64,000 nt of DNA from Halobaculum rubrum (GCF_019880225.1 NZ_CP082284.1:620001-684000), one strand, 5' to 3'. Shown: positions 24,845-34,520, counted from the stretch's first letter. Notes: generated from the letters alone by a model not told the origin. A program made the numbers and translations.

Positions 24845-26023
24845 ATGTCCTCCACGCACGACGCCCGCGTACTCGTTGCGGTGTCGGATCAGACGCCGAG
24901 TGACTACGGCGCGGACGTCGTCGAGGCCATCGAATCGGCGCTGAGCGCGACGGTTCTGCACAAACGCGGCGCCGTCGCCACGGAGTTCCTCCGCGAGCTC
25001 GGGCCGACGCTCGACTGCGTCGTCGTCGCCAGCCGAACGAACTGTGTGGAGACTCTCGCCGCCGCGGCGGGGGAGGTGCCGTTGATCGTCTACGGGGACG
25101 AGGTGCCGTCGGTGCCCGTGGACGAGGTCGTCGCCACCGACGGCGGGACGGACCTGCTCGCGCGCCGCGTTTCCGAGTGCATCGAGCGCGAGCGCGAGCG
25201 CAACGCCCTCACGGAGGCGAACGCGAAGCTGTCGGCGCTCAACACCTACACTCGCGAGTTGACCGGCTGTGAGACCGTCCGCGAGGTGAGCGACACGGTG
25301 GTCGAGGCCGTCACGAACGCCCTCGGCCACGAGGAGGTCGTCCTCGCCATGCTCGACGACGGGACGTTCTTCCCGTACGGTCATACGCTCCCGAACGATT
25401 ACGACGTCGAGGCCGACACCGACGAGGGGGTCATCGGACGCACGTACCGGACGGAGGAGACGCAGGTCGTCAACGAGTACGGCGCCGACCCCGACAAGAT
25501 CCGCGACGCGGATGACGTGGCCTCGGTGCTGAGTACCCCCGTCGGCGACCACGGCGTTCTCCAGGTGACGACCGATCGGAAGGGAGCGTTCGACCAGCAG
25601 GACGCCGAGTTCCTCGAGATCGTCGCCTCCCACGCGGCCGAGGCGCTCGCGCGGCTCGAACGGGAGTCGGAGCTCCGCGTCGAGCGCGACCGACTGCACT
25701 ACTTCTTCGACGGGATCCGGTCGCCGGCGGTGTACGTGGAGTCGAGAGACGGGAGCGAGCCGGTACTCGTGGAGGTCAACACGGCCTACGAGGCGCTGTT
25801 CGGCGCCGACGGCCTCGGCGAACCCGTATCGAACGCGTTTCCGACGGAGACGGAACGCGAACTGTTCGGCGCCGAGGGACCCGATACGGTCGTTCATCGC
25901 GACATCACCCGCGAGACGGTCGACGGCTCGGCAGACCTCGTCGTGGGTGTGGTCCCGGTTCCGCTCTCTGGGGTCGAAACAGGGGCGTTCGGACTGTATG
26001 CGACCGATGTCGAGTTCCCGTAG
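24845..26023 (+). CDS. GAF/PAS-domain sensory protein without output domain
   Basis: A 392-residue soluble protein. The N-terminus (about 1-115) looks like a degenerate receiver. A short helical linker is followed by a GAF domain (about 130-275; ETVREVSDTVVEAVTNAL to AEFLEIVASHAAEAL) and then a PAS-like domain (about 285-390; LHYFFDGIRSPAVYVESRDG). No histidine kinase and no C-terminal bacterio-opsin-activator HTH follows. It may pass signals by protein contact or be a shortened member of the haloarchaeal GAF/PAS regulators. The ATG at 24845 lies about 45 nt after a TATA-like ttatct. Confidence 0.8.
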   Translation: MSSTHDARVLVAVSDQTPSDYGADVVEAIESALSATVLHKRGAVATEFLRELGPTLDCVVVASRTNCVETLAAAAGEVPLIVYGDEVPSVPVDEVVATDGGTDLLARRVSECIERERERNALTEANAKLSALNTYTRELTGCETVREVSDTVVEAVTNALGHEEVVLAMLDDGTFFPYGHTLPNDYDVEADTDEGVIGRTYRTEETQVVNEYGADPDKIRDADDVASVLSTPVGDHGVLQVTTDRKGAFDQQDAEFLEIVASHAAEALARLERESELRVERDRLHYFFDGIRSPAVYVESRDGSEPVLVEVNTAYEALFGADGLGEPVSNAFPTETERELFGAEGPDTVVHRDITRETVDGSADLVVGVVPVPLSGVETGAFGLYATDVEFP

Positions 26024-26128
26024 CAGGGTTCGGTCCGAACGCCGGCGAGTTCGGCGAGCCCGAGCGGACTCGGCGAGGCATCACGGACGTCCGTTAAAGT
26101 CAACACCGGCGCCGTCCAACTGAGAGCC

Positions 26129-26554
26129 ATGAGTACACAAGAGCGCGAGGAGGGGCGGCAGATCCGCTGTCTCATCGCGAAGGTCGGTCTGGACGGTCAC
26201 GACCGCGGCGCGCACGTCATCTCGCGGGCGTTTCGCGACGCCGGCTTCGAGGTCATCTACTCGGGATTGCACCGCGCGCCCGACGAGATCGTGCAGGCGG
26301 CCGTCCAGGAGGACGTTGACGTCCTCGGCATCTCGATCCTCTCGGGGGCGCACAACACGCTCGTCCCGAAGATCGTCGAGGGCCTGAAGGAGTACGACGC
26401 CTTCGAGGACACGCTGATCCTCGTCGGCGGGATCGTCCCCGACGACGACCGCGACGAGATGCTCGAAATGGGCGTCGGCGCCGTCTTCGGCCCGGGCACC
26501 CCGATGGAGGAGACGATCGAGTTCGTCCGCGAGAACGTCCACGATCGCGAGTGA
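26129..26554 (+). CDS. Methylmalonyl-CoA mutase small (B12-binding) subunit
   Basis: This 141-residue protein is a stand-alone cobalamin-binding domain. LDGHDRGAHV (residues 21-30) supplies the Co-ligating His24, followed by VLGISILSGAH and ILVGGIVPDDD, the SxL and GG B12 contacts. It partners the catalytic large subunit in converting methylmalonyl-CoA and succinyl-CoA; the large subunit is not in the window. Its stop overlaps the ATG of the MeaB-type gene by one base (TGATGA), so the two are co-translated. Confidence 0.93.
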   Translation: MSTQEREEGRQIRCLIAKVGLDGHDRGAHVISRAFRDAGFEVIYSGLHRAPDEIVQAAVQEDVDVLGISILSGAHNTLVPKIVEGLKEYDAFEDTLILVGGIVPDDDRDEMLEMGVGAVFGPGTPMEETIEFVRENVHDRE

Positions 26555-27618
26555 TGACGGCCACAGGGACGGAGTCTGCGCTGGTCGACGACCTGCTCGA
26601 CGGGAAACACCGGGCGCTCGCGCGCGTCATCACGAAGATCGAGAACCGCTCGCCGGGGTACCGCGACATCGTCTCCGCGCTCCACACGCACACCGGGACC
26701 GCGGACGTGATCGGGATCACGGGCAGCCCCGGCGCCGGCAAGTCGACGCTGGTCGACAAGCTGGCGAAAACGTACCGCGACCGCGGCGAGACGGTCGGCG
26801 TCATCGCGGTCGACCCCTCCTCGCCGTACACCGGCGGGGCGGTGCTGGGCGACCGCATCCGGATGGCCTCGAACGTCGGCGACATGGACGTGTTCTTCCG
26901 GTCGATGTCCGCCCGCGGCACGCTCGGCGGGCTCTCGACGGCCACGTCGGACACGGTGAAGGCGCTCGACGCGTTCGGCAAGGACAAGGTGATCATCGAG
27001 ACGGTCGGCGCCGGACAAAACGAGGTCGACATCGTGAAGACCGCGGACACGGTGTGCGTGCTCGTCCAGCCGGGGTCGGGCGACGACGTACAGATGCTGA
27101 AGGCGGGAATCCTCGAGATCGGCGACGTGTTCGTCGTCAACAAGGCCGACATGGACGGTGCCGAGCGCACCGTCGCCGAGCTGGAGGAGATGATACATAT
27201 GCGCGAGAACCCCGCCGCGGGGCTGAACACCGGCCACCACGGCCCCGTCGACGACGAGGAGATGGAGCAGGTCGCCCTCGACGACCCCGACGAGGAGGTG
27301 TGGGACCCGCGGGTCATCGAGACGATCGCCACCGACGCCACCGGCGTCGAGGAGCTGATCGACACGCTCGCCGACCATGCCGCGTGGCTCCGCGAGACCG
27401 GGCAGATCGACGACCGGGCGCGCACGCGCTACACCGAGGAGATCCGACAGTTGATCCGCGCCGACACCGCGCGGCTGCTGGAGGAGGTGATCGAGGCCCG
27501 CGGCGGGATCGACGCGTTCGTCGAGGACGTGCTCGCGAAGGAGACGGACCCGTACAGCGTGGCCGACGAGTTGGTCGGGCCGGTGCGGGAGTGTGTGGAC
27601 GGGGAGTTGGAGCGGTGA
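26554..27618 (+). CDS. meaB: MeaB/ArgK-type GTPase, mutase chaperone
   Basis: A 354-residue G3E GTPase with P-loop GSPGAGKST from about residue 57, then VIAVDPSSPYTGGAVLGDRIRM, FIRSM-like FFRSMSARGTLGG, ETVGAGQNEVDI and NKADMDGAE for guanine recognition. MeaB proteins protect and reload B12-dependent methylmalonyl-CoA mutase. The one-base overlap with the B12-binding subunit supports that partner. A GTG three bases upstream of the ATG is the only other likely start. Confidence 0.94.
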   Translation: MTATGTESALVDDLLDGKHRALARVITKIENRSPGYRDIVSALHTHTGTADVIGITGSPGAGKSTLVDKLAKTYRDRGETVGVIAVDPSSPYTGGAVLGDRIRMASNVGDMDVFFRSMSARGTLGGLSTATSDTVKALDAFGKDKVIIETVGAGQNEVDIVKTADTVCVLVQPGSGDDVQMLKAGILEIGDVFVVNKADMDGAERTVAELEEMIHMRENPAAGLNTGHHGPVDDEEMEQVALDDPDEEVWDPRVIETIATDATGVEELIDTLADHAAWLRETGQIDDRARTRYTEEIRQLIRADTARLLEEVIEARGGIDAFVEDVLAKETDPYSVADELVGPVRECVDGELER

Positions 27619-27746
27619 GCCGCCCCGTTCGTCCGTAGCGACGGGCGAGGGCAGTCTCTTCGCGCGGCCCGTTCCGCTGGCCGGTCGTCGGGTGGACGGA
27701 ACGGAGCGACGGAGACCTTCGAACCGGGACGGACCGAACTACCCCG

Positions 27747-28679
27747 TCAGAGGTACGCGAACCACTCCTCGTGGTCGTCGGTGCGACGCTCCACGAGGTC
27801 GAAGAACGCGGTCTGCAGTTCCTCGGTGACCGGCCCGCGCGAGCCGTTGCCGATCTCGACGTTGTCCACCTGCCGGATCGGCGTGACCTCCGCCGCCGAG
27901 CCGGTGAAGAACAGCTCGTCGGCCGTGTTCAGCTCGCCCCGCGAGATGCTCACGTTGTCGTGGACGGTGTAGCCGCGCTCGCGCGCCAGTTCTATCACCG
28001 TGTTACGGGTAATTCCGTCGAGGATCGACTCCGAGAGCCCGGGCGTGAAGATCTCGCCGTCGCGCACGAGGAAGATGTTCTCGCCGGGACCCTCCGCGAC
28101 GTTGCCCTCCTTGTTGAGGACGATCGCCTCCTTGTAGCCGTTACGGCGGGCCTCCTCGCCCGCGAGCAAGGAGTTGACGTACAGCCCCGTCGTCTTCGCG
28201 TTCGTCGGGATCTGCGAGGAGGAGTGCTTGCGCCACGAGGACACCATCGCCTTGATGCCGTTCTCCAGCGCGTCGTCGCCGAGGTAGGTCCCCCACGGCC
28301 ACGCCGCGATGGCGACCTCGGTGGGACAGTCGCCGGGCGAGACGCCCAGGCTGTGGTAGCCGTAGTAGGCGATGGGGCGCACGTACGCCGACTCGAGGTC
28401 GTTGCGGCGGATGACCTCCATCGTCGCCTCGGTCAGCTCTTCCCGGGAGTAGGGGATCTCCATGTCGTACGGCTTCGTCGACTCGTAGAAGCGGTCGAGG
28501 TGCTCCTCCCAACGGAACACCGCCGTCCCCTCCTCGGTGTCGTACGCGCGCACGCCCTCGAAGACGCCCGTGCCGTAGTGCAGTCCGTGTGTGAGGACGT
28601 GCGTCGTCGCGTCCTCCCAGTCGACGTACTCGCCGTTGTGCCAGATGGTGTCGACGTCCATCTCCGCGAAGCCAGCCAT
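27747..28679 (-). CDS. ilvE: Branched-chain amino acid aminotransferase
   Basis: This 310-residue fold-type IV PLP enzyme makes or degrades Leu, Ile and Val by transamination with 2-oxoglutarate. It shows HGLHYGTGVFEGVRAY, the PLP Lys162 in NAKTTGLYVNS, GPGENIFLV and the C-terminal ELFFTGSAAEVTPI. The ATG at 28679 gives the family N-terminus; it has a TATA-like box 25-32 nt upstream, so the transcript is probably leaderless. Confidence 0.96.
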   Translation of the reverse strand: MAGFAEMDVDTIWHNGEYVDWEDATTHVLTHGLHYGTGVFEGVRAYDTEEGTAVFRWEEHLDRFYESTKPYDMEIPYSREELTEATMEVIRRNDLESAYVRPIAYYGYHSLGVSPGDCPTEVAIAAWPWGTYLGDDALENGIKAMVSSWRKHSSSQIPTNAKTTGLYVNSLLAGEEARRNGYKEAIVLNKEGNVAEGPGENIFLVRDGEIFTPGLSESILDGITRNTVIELARERGYTVHDNVSISRGELNTADELFFTGSAAEVTPIRQVDNVEIGNGSRGPVTEELQTAFFDLVERRTDDHEEWFAYL

Positions 28680-28703
28680 ACGCGAGCGCAGGATTTGCCG
28701 GAC

Positions 28704-28711
28704 AATAAATA
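28704..28711 (-). promoter_or_regulatory. TATA-like box of ilvE
   Basis: TATTTATT on the minus strand, 25-32 nt before the ilvE ATG, fits a leaderless haloarchaeal promoter. The whole ilvE-nhaC spacer is markedly AT-richer than the genes. Confidence 0.6.
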
Positions 28712-28801
28712 CCACAGAAACGCCCGGCGGGTCTCTCCGTTCGCGGCCACCATCGGGACTGCCGGACCGCATTTACGACCATGAATAATAAACTCGTGTG
28801 G

Positions 28802-28809
28802 TTTAATTA
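28802..28809 (+). promoter_or_regulatory. TATA-like box of nhaC
   Basis: TTTAATTA lies 24-31 nt before the nhaC ATG at 28833, again the spacing of a leaderless transcript. Confidence 0.6.
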
Positions 28810-28832
28810 CCTCAAAGAATTACTCGTCGGCG

Positions 28833-30272
28833 ATGAATACGCAACCGCCACGCGCCGACGGAGCCGACGGCGACGCACGGCGGCCGACGCTCGGGGAGGC
28901 GTTCGTGCCGCTGGCGGTCGTCGTCGCCTCGTTGGGCGTGGGCTCGGGGCTGCTCGGACTCGCCCCGCACGGACCGCTGCTGTGGAGCATCGCCTTCGCC
29001 GGACTGTTCGCGCGCTACCGGCTCGGCTACGACTGGGACGGCGTGTACGACGCCGCCGAGGGCGGCCTGCGGATGGGGATGCAGGCGATCCTCATTCTGT
29101 TCGTCATCTACGGACTGATCGCGACGTGGACCAGCGCGGGAACGATCCCCGGGCTGATGTACTACGGGCTGGGACTGCTGTCGCCGCAGGTGTTCCTCCC
29201 GGTGACGGCCGTGCTCGCGGCCGTCGTCGCCTTCGCGATCGGCTCGTCGTGGACGACCGTCGGGACGCTCGGCGTCGCCTTCATCGGGATCGGGAGCGGG
29301 CTGGGGGTGTCGGCGCCGATGACCGCCGGCGCGATCGTCTCCGGCGCCTACGCCGGCGACAAACAGAGCCCGCTGTCGGACACCACCAACCTCGCGGCGG
29401 CGGTGACGAACACCGACCTGTACGACCACATCAACGCCATGCGCCTCGGCACCGCCGTCGCGCTCGGGCTCTCGGTGGTCGGCTACGCGGTCCTCGGCGC
29501 CTTCGTCGTGAGCGGGTCGGGCGGCGACACCGCCGCGATCACCGAGCCGCTGGCGTCGACGTACGCGCTGGGCCCGCTGGTGTTTCTCCCCCTGGTGGTC
29601 ACGTTCGGCCTCGCGATCCGCGGGTACCCGGCGCTCCCGTCGCTGGTCGCCGGCGTGTTCGCGGGCGCCGGGACGACCGTCCTCGCGCAGGGTCGCTCGT
29701 TCACCGCCTCATGGGACGCATTCCTGAACGGCACCGCCCCGGAGACCGGAAGCGAACTCGTCAACGGACTGCTGACGACGGGCGGGCTCGCGGGCTCAGG
29801 GTGGACGATCGCCGTCGTCGTCGCGGCGCTCGCGCTGGGCGGCCTGCTGGAGGGCACCGACGTGCTCGCCGTCGTCGCCGACCGCCTGGCTGGCGTGGTG
29901 TGGTCGCGCAACTCCCTCGTCGTCGGCACCGGCGGCGCCGCGCTCCTCACGAACGCGTTCACCGCCCAGCAGTACATGAGCATCGTCGTCCCCGGCGTGA
30001 GCCTCCGGGAGCTGTACGACGAGTACGGCCTCGAGTCGCGGGACCTCTCGCGGGCCGTCGAGGCCGCCGGCACCCCAACCGGGCCGCTGTTCCCGTGGCA
30101 CGCGGGCGCCGTCTTCATGGCGGCGGCGCTCGGCTTCGAGTCGTCGTGGGCGTTCGTTCCGTACTACTTCTTCGGGCCGCTGTCGGTGCTGGCGCTGGTC
30201 GGGATGGCGCTGGCGGGCCGGGCGACGACGCCGACGGAGGCGCCGACGGGGGCCGCACCCGCGGACGACTGA
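28833..30272 (+). CDS. nhaC: NhaC-family Na+/H+ antiporter
   Basis: A 479-residue membrane protein with about eleven or twelve helices. It carries the NhaC signature around GAYAGDKQSPLSDTTNLAA and AFAIGSSWTTVGTLGVAF, and a paired GNAFTAQQYM-like motif (TNAFTAQQYMSIV). It exports Na+ in exchange for protons, useful for keeping internal Na+ low in brine. The start follows a leaderless promoter. Its final coding bases (30227-30249) are part of a 23-bp repeat found again just behind the stop codon. Confidence 0.93.
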   Translation: MNTQPPRADGADGDARRPTLGEAFVPLAVVVASLGVGSGLLGLAPHGPLLWSIAFAGLFARYRLGYDWDGVYDAAEGGLRMGMQAILILFVIYGLIATWTSAGTIPGLMYYGLGLLSPQVFLPVTAVLAAVVAFAIGSSWTTVGTLGVAFIGIGSGLGVSAPMTAGAIVSGAYAGDKQSPLSDTTNLAAAVTNTDLYDHINAMRLGTAVALGLSVVGYAVLGAFVVSGSGGDTAAITEPLASTYALGPLVFLPLVVTFGLAIRGYPALPSLVAGVFAGAGTTVLAQGRSFTASWDAFLNGTAPETGSELVNGLLTTGGLAGSGWTIAVVVAALALGGLLEGTDVLAVVADRLAGVVWSRNSLVVGTGGAALLTNAFTAQQYMSIVVPGVSLRELYDEYGLESRDLSRAVEAAGTPTGPLFPWHAGAVFMAAALGFESSWAFVPYYFFGPLSVLALVGMALAGRATTPTEAPTGAAPADD

Positions 30273-30300
30273 CGCGGGACGCCGACGGAGGCGCCGACGG
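30227..30300 (+). repeat. Pair of 23-bp direct repeats, first in the nhaC 3' end
   Basis: Bases 30227-30249, inside the last codons of nhaC, recur exactly at 30278-30300, starting 5 bp after the stop codon. The unit is itself semi-repetitive (gccgacgg twice), so slippage is a possible origin. Confidence 0.75.
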
Positions 30301-30315
30301 AGTTCCGAGATCGGC

Positions 30316-30729
30316 TCACGACGCCAGGAGGACGACGGCGACGCCGGCGAGGACGATCCCGAGCGCCTTCCTGATCGTGACCGGCTCGCCCAGAACGACG
30401 ATGCCGAGGATCGCACCCACGACCAGGAACAGCCCGAACACCGGAACCACGACGCTGACGGGACCCGTCGAGAGCGCGCGGAAGTACCCGACGACGGCGC
30501 CGGCCAGACACACCCCGGCCGCCAGCGAGAACTGAACCGACCGGCTCGTCAGCGACGCCGCCGACCACTCGCCGAACAGCGCCGCGACGACCGTCGAGCC
30601 GACCGCCAACGTGACGATCGCGATCGGCATGACCGTGAACGGCGGGAGGTCGTTCGTCGCGATCTTGATGAACAGAAACGAGAAGGCGTACGAGATCATC
30701 GCCGCCACGGTCCACAGGAGGTAGCTCAC
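30316..30729 (-). CDS. Single-EamA-domain DMT transporter
   Basis: A 137-residue protein with four hydrophobic helices forming one EamA half-domain (FLFIKIATNDLPPFTV; YFRALSTGPVSVVVPVFGLF; GEPVTIRKALGIVLAG). Full EamA transporters have two such halves, so this one should dimerise, as small multidrug-resistance type proteins do. Substrate unknown. The start is GTG at 30729. Confidence 0.85.
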   Translation of the reverse strand: MSYLLWTVAAMISYAFSFLFIKIATNDLPPFTVMPIAIVTLAVGSTVVAALFGEWSAASLTSRSVQFSLAAGVCLAGAVVGYFRALSTGPVSVVVPVFGLFLVVGAILGIVVLGEPVTIRKALGIVLAGVAVVLLAS

Positions 30730-30885
30730 GGGTTCTCTCCCTCAGCATGCGTGCGTGTCGTCGGTCCGATCCACTGTCCCATGCAGTAGCCCACCCGCTC
30801 GATGGCTGATAAAAACAGGCGCCCGCCGGCTCAGCGACGGGGACGGGAGGACGCGGAGAACGGCTGCCGGGATTCGACCGCCGGC

Positions 30886-31560
30886 CTATCGCAGCGCCTC
30901 GACCAGTTCCTCGCCCTCGACGTAGGGGAAGCCGTGGCGCTCGGCGTACTCCCGCGCGGCCGCCGGCGACAGCGCCCCGCCGGTCTCGTCGTCGAGCATC
31001 TCGCAGACGACGACCGCGGGCGGCCGGTCCGTCTCGGCGGCCATCGCGAGCCCCAGCTCCGTGTGTCCCAAGCGATCCGAGAGGCCGTCGGGCGCGCCGC
31101 GGAGCACGTGAACGTGGCCGGGCGTGCGGAACTCCGCGGCGAACGCCTCCGGATCGTAGTCGACGCCGGCGTCGACGGCCGAGGCCATCGAGGCCAACTC
31201 CGTGATCGTCAGCGCCCGGTCGTCGTCGGTGATCCCGGTGAAGGTGTCGCGGTGGTTCACCGGCAGCGAGAACGACGATCGGTCGTCGTACGCGAGGTCG
31301 TGGCTCGCGGCCGCCGGGTGGTCGATCCGGTCCTCGAGGAACGGGAGGCCCGCGGCGTCGGCGACGGAATCGGAGACGGCGACGCAGATCAGCCCGCCGG
31401 CGTCGTTGCGCATGCGCGCCACGTCCGCCGGGGCGACGGCGTTCGCGGGGTACACCAGATCCGTCTCCCCCTCGCGGTCGTCGAAGTCGTGGACGAGCAC
31501 CGGACCGCCCGCGCGAAACGCCGCGAGCGCGCGGTCCAGCCGGCCGGCCTGACTGCTCAC
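30886..31560 (-). CDS. ribB: 3,4-dihydroxy-2-butanone-4-phosphate synthase
   Basis: This 224-residue enzyme converts ribulose 5-phosphate into the four-carbon precursor of riboflavin. It shows [14 protein letters not shown] (the acidic metal/substrate loop), [13 protein letters not shown], and the C-terminal [20 protein letters not shown] and [10 protein letters not shown]. The start is a GTG at 31560 whose GTGA overlaps the stop of rbkR, so the two riboflavin genes are translationally coupled. The longer open frame upstream runs inside rbkR and is rejected. Confidence 0.94.
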   Translation of the reverse strand: MSSQAGRLDRALAAFRAGGPVLVHDFDDREGETDLVYPANAVAPADVARMRNDAGGLICVAVSDSVADAAGLPFLEDRIDHPAAASHDLAYDDRSSFSLPVNHRDTFTGITDDDRALTITELASMASAVDAGVDYDPEAFAAEFRTPGHVHVLRGAPDGLSDRLGHTELGLAMAAETDRPPAVVVCEMLDDETGGALSPAAAREYAERHGFPYVEGEELVEALR

Positions 31561-32312
31561 GCCGACCCCCCGGACTCCGCGGCTCCGGTCGGCCGCCCCG
31601 TCCCGTCGGCCCGCTCGGCGTCGGTGACACGGACGTGCACCTCGTCGCCGTCGTCGAGTCCCAGCTCCTCGCGCAGCTTGGCGGGCGCGATGACCTCCAG
31701 TTGGTCCTCGTCGTGGTGGGTGCGATCGGGGACGATGACGTGGACCGGCTCGAACGCCTCGCCGTCGGCGACCACCTCGGCGGCGTAACACGTCGCGGGG
31801 CCGAACGTCCGCTCGTCGTCCTCCCAGCCGTCGATGGGGACGCCCTCGACGGAGTCCAGTCCCGCGCGGGCGCGGACGGCCGCCTCCGACAGCGAGACGT
31901 TCAGCGTGCCCGGAAACGGCTCGTAGCCGAGGCGCTCGACGAACTGCTCGTGGTAGCCCGGCAGCTGGATGTAGTGGCGCCCCTCCCCCATCCCGGAGGT
32001 GACCGTCCCCGCGAGACTGAGTCCCGCATCCCCCTCGAACAGGCGGCGATAGTCCGTGTACTCAGCGCGCAGCCGTCGTTCCCCCGCGTCGGTCACCGTG
32101 ACCCACTGTCCGTCGCCCACGACGTCGCGGTCGAGCAGCCCCGCGGCCTCGAGCCGCTGGAGCCGCCGGGACGCCGTCTGACTGGAGGCGTCCAGTCGCT
32201 CGCCCAGCGTCGAACAGGAGACCTTCACCGACTCGCGAACTCCCCCTCGGAGCGCGACCGTCTTCAGCGCCGCCACCTCGTCGTGGCCGACGGTCGTCGT
32301 GGAAGTACTCAT
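31557..32312 (-). CDS. rbkR: RbkR: wHTH regulator fused to CTP-dependent riboflavin kinase
   Basis: The 251-residue protein joins an N-terminal winged helix (about 10-85; [18 protein letters not shown]) to a DUF120-type riboflavin kinase domain (about 95-230; [26 protein letters not shown], and a C-terminal [20 protein letters not shown]). In archaea this fusion makes FMN from riboflavin with CTP and represses riboflavin genes. Here it is directly coupled to ribB. The ATG at 32312 is three codons inside the longest frame. A GCATA-N10-TATGC inverted repeat lies about 31-50 bp upstream. Confidence 0.95.
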   Translation of the reverse strand: MSTSTTTVGHDEVAALKTVALRGGVRESVKVSCSTLGERLDASSQTASRRLQRLEAAGLLDRDVVGDGQWVTVTDAGERRLRAEYTDYRRLFEGDAGLSLAGTVTSGMGEGRHYIQLPGYHEQFVERLGYEPFPGTLNVSLSEAAVRARAGLDSVEGVPIDGWEDDERTFGPATCYAAEVVADGEAFEPVHVIVPDRTHHDEDQLEVIAPAKLREELGLDDGDEVHVRVTDAERADGTGRPTGAAESGGSA

Positions 32313-32342
32313 TACCCGCACGTCGGTTCCCGCGGCCCAAAA

Positions 32343-32362
32343 GCATACCGAATACGATATGC
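32343..32362. promoter_or_regulatory. Inverted repeat at the rbkR-ribB promoter, candidate RbkR operator
   Basis: GCATA, ten bases, then TATGC forms a perfect 5+5 inverted repeat 31-50 bp before the rbkR ATG, overlapping where the TATA element should lie. An autoregulatory RbkR site is an inference; I do not rely on a remembered consensus. Confidence 0.45.
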
Positions 32363-32545
32363 ATAACAGAATCGTTACGTGGCATCACGCGACCACGCGT
32401 CGTACCGGAACTCTGGCCGCGACATACCAAAAGGCGTCGGTGTCGACGGGTCGGTCGTCTCCGAGAGAAACGCGGACGCCGGCGGCGACGCCGTCGCCGG
32501 GGCGGTTCGGAAACCCATTTATCGGCGGCGGGGGAAGCCACGCGC

Positions 32546-34324
32546 ATGTTCAGACAGTTCCGGTCGGCCGTGGCGGCGGCGCTGACGGACGCGCTCGCCG
32601 ACCTCGGCTACCCGACCGACGACCTCGGCATCGAGGACCCGCCCGACGGCGTCGACGCGACGCTGGCCTCCAGCGTCGCGTTCCGGCTGGCGAGCGAGGC
32701 GGGCGCACCCCCGCCGCAGGTCGCCGCCGAGGTCGCCGAGGCGGTCGACGTGGCCGGCACGGAGTACCTCGCGCGCGTCGACACGAACGGCCCGTACGTG
32801 AACTTCCTCGTGGACGACGCGTACCTCGCGGACACGCTCGACGCCGCCCGCGACGCCGAGTACGGCCGGCTCCCGCCGAACGGCGAGTCGGTCGTCGTGG
32901 AACACACCTCGGCGAACCCGACGGGGCCGGTCCACGTCGGGCGGGCGCGCAACCCGATCATCGGCGACGCGATCGCCAACGCCGTGGACTACGCCGGCTA
33001 CGACGTGGACCGTCACTACTACGTCAACGACGCCGGGCGACAGATGGCGATCTTCACGTGGGCCTACGAGACGTTCGACGAGTCGGAACTGCCCGAGCCG
33101 GCCCGCGAGAAGGACGACTACGACCTCGTCCGCTACTACCGCAAGGGCAACGAGGTACTGGAGGAGGGCGACGAGGAGGCGGTCGAGGCCGCCGAGGCGG
33201 AGATCTCCTCGATCCTGCAGGGGCTGGAGTCGGGCGACGAGGAGACGTACGAGCGCGTCGGCGAGGTCGTCGACACCGTGCTCGCGGGGATGGAGGAGTC
33301 GCTCGCGCGGTTGCCCGCGGAGTTCGACGAGTTCGTCAAGGAGACGCGCTTCATCCGCGACGGCTCCAGTGACGAGGTCGCCGAGCGCCTGAAGGAGCTC
33401 GACGAGTCCGTCCTCGAGGAGGGCGCCTGGCAGGTCGACCTGACCGAGTACGGCTACGAGAAGAAGCTCGTGTTCCTCCGCTCGGACGGCACCTCGCTGT
33501 ACACCACCCGCGACCTCGCACACCACGAGTGGAAGTTCGAGCACTACGACCGCGCGGTGACAGTGCTCGGGGAGGACCACAAGCTGCAGGCCGGCCAGCT
33601 GGGGGCCGCGCTCGATCTCCTCGGCAACGACACCGACCGGCTGCGGTCGACGTTCTACTCGTACGTGAACCTCCCCGAGGGGAAGATGTCCACGCGCGCG
33701 GGGACGGCAGTCAACCTCGACGACCTGCTCGACGAGGCGATCGACCGCGCCCGCGAGGAGGTCGAGTCCCGCATGGACGACCGCATCCGCGACGACGACC
33801 TCACCGAGGCGGACGTCGAGCGCATCGCCCGACAGGTCGGCATCGGCGCCGTTCGCTACGATATCGTCAGCAAGCAGCCGACCAAGTCGATCACCTTCGA
33901 GTGGGACCGCGCGCTCGACTTCGAGGCGCAGTCGGCGCCGTACGTGCAGTACGTCCACGCGCGGTGTTGCGGCATCGTCGCGGAGGCGGGGGGGACGGAG
34001 TCCCCGGACGGCGAGCGGCTCGCCCCCGACGCCGCCGTCGATCCCGAGACGCTGTCGACGCCCGAGGAGCGCGACCTGCTGAAGGTCGTCGCGCGCTTCC
34101 CCGCCGTCGTCGAGCAGGCGGCAGAGGACTTGGAGCCACACCGCGTCGCCACCTACACCCGCGAGTTCGCCGAGACGTTCAACGCCTTCTACCGGGAGTG
34201 TCCCGTGCTCACCGCCGACGACGAGGCGACCCGTGAGGCCCGCCTCGCGCTCGTCGCCGCCGCGCGACACACCGTCGCGAACGCGCTCGACGTGCTCGGC
34301 GTCGAAGCGCCCGAATCGATGTAA
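32546..34324 (+). CDS. argS: Arginyl-tRNA synthetase
   Basis: This 592-residue class I enzyme charges tRNA-Arg. It has the N-terminal additional domain (about 1-110), the HIGH-like HVGRARN near residue 131 after [10 protein letters not shown], the KMSK-like KMSTR from residue 380, and a C-terminal anticodon-binding domain (about 455-592; [14 protein letters not shown] and [19 protein letters not shown]). Length is normal. The ATG at 32546 matches the family start ([12 protein letters not shown]). Confidence 0.97.
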   Translation: MFRQFRSAVAAALTDALADLGYPTDDLGIEDPPDGVDATLASSVAFRLASEAGAPPPQVAAEVAEAVDVAGTEYLARVDTNGPYVNFLVDDAYLADTLDAARDAEYGRLPPNGESVVVEHTSANPTGPVHVGRARNPIIGDAIANAVDYAGYDVDRHYYVNDAGRQMAIFTWAYETFDESELPEPAREKDDYDLVRYYRKGNEVLEEGDEEAVEAAEAEISSILQGLESGDEETYERVGEVVDTVLAGMEESLARLPAEFDEFVKETRFIRDGSSDEVAERLKELDESVLEEGAWQVDLTEYGYEKKLVFLRSDGTSLYTTRDLAHHEWKFEHYDRAVTVLGEDHKLQAGQLGAALDLLGNDTDRLRSTFYSYVNLPEGKMSTRAGTAVNLDDLLDEAIDRAREEVESRMDDRIRDDDLTEADVERIARQVGIGAVRYDIVSKQPTKSITFEWDRALDFEAQSAPYVQYVHARCCGIVAEAGGTESPDGERLAPDAAVDPETLSTPEERDLLKVVARFPAVVEQAAEDLEPHRVATYTREFAETFNAFYRECPVLTADDEATREARLALVAAARHTVANALDVLGVEAPESM

Positions 34325-34376
34325 GAAGGGAGAACGCCGCAGCCGCTACTTTCGTCCCCGTCCTCGGATCGGTTGG

Positions 34377-34520
34377 CTACGCCAGCGCCGGCAACAGCGT
34401 GGCCGGCGTGATCAGACTCCCGCCGACCGAGAGCACCGCGATAGCGCCCAGCCCGAGCGCGAGGACGATGAAGACGAGGATCCACCAGATCGGCACGGAG
34501 TCGTTGCCTGCTTCGCTCAT
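34377..34520 (-). CDS. 47-residue single-helix membrane protein
   Basis: A small ORF encoding MSEAGNDSVP, then WWILVFIVLALGLGAIAVLS and a short tail. It is one strong transmembrane helix with an acidic short N-terminus. It lies 56 bp after the MinD-like gene on the same strand, so it may be co-transcribed. No family is recognised; a role beside the MinD-like ATPase is only suggested by position. Codon use and a clean ATG support it as real. Confidence 0.6.
   Translation of the reverse strand: MSEAGNDSVPIWWILVFIVLALGLGAIAVLSVGGSLITPATLLPALA

Noticed and set aside
30886-31791. Longer ribB start upstream
   Set aside because: The extra residues are Arg-rich and lie inside rbkR; the GTG at 31560 forms the GTGA overlap and starts at the conserved domain.
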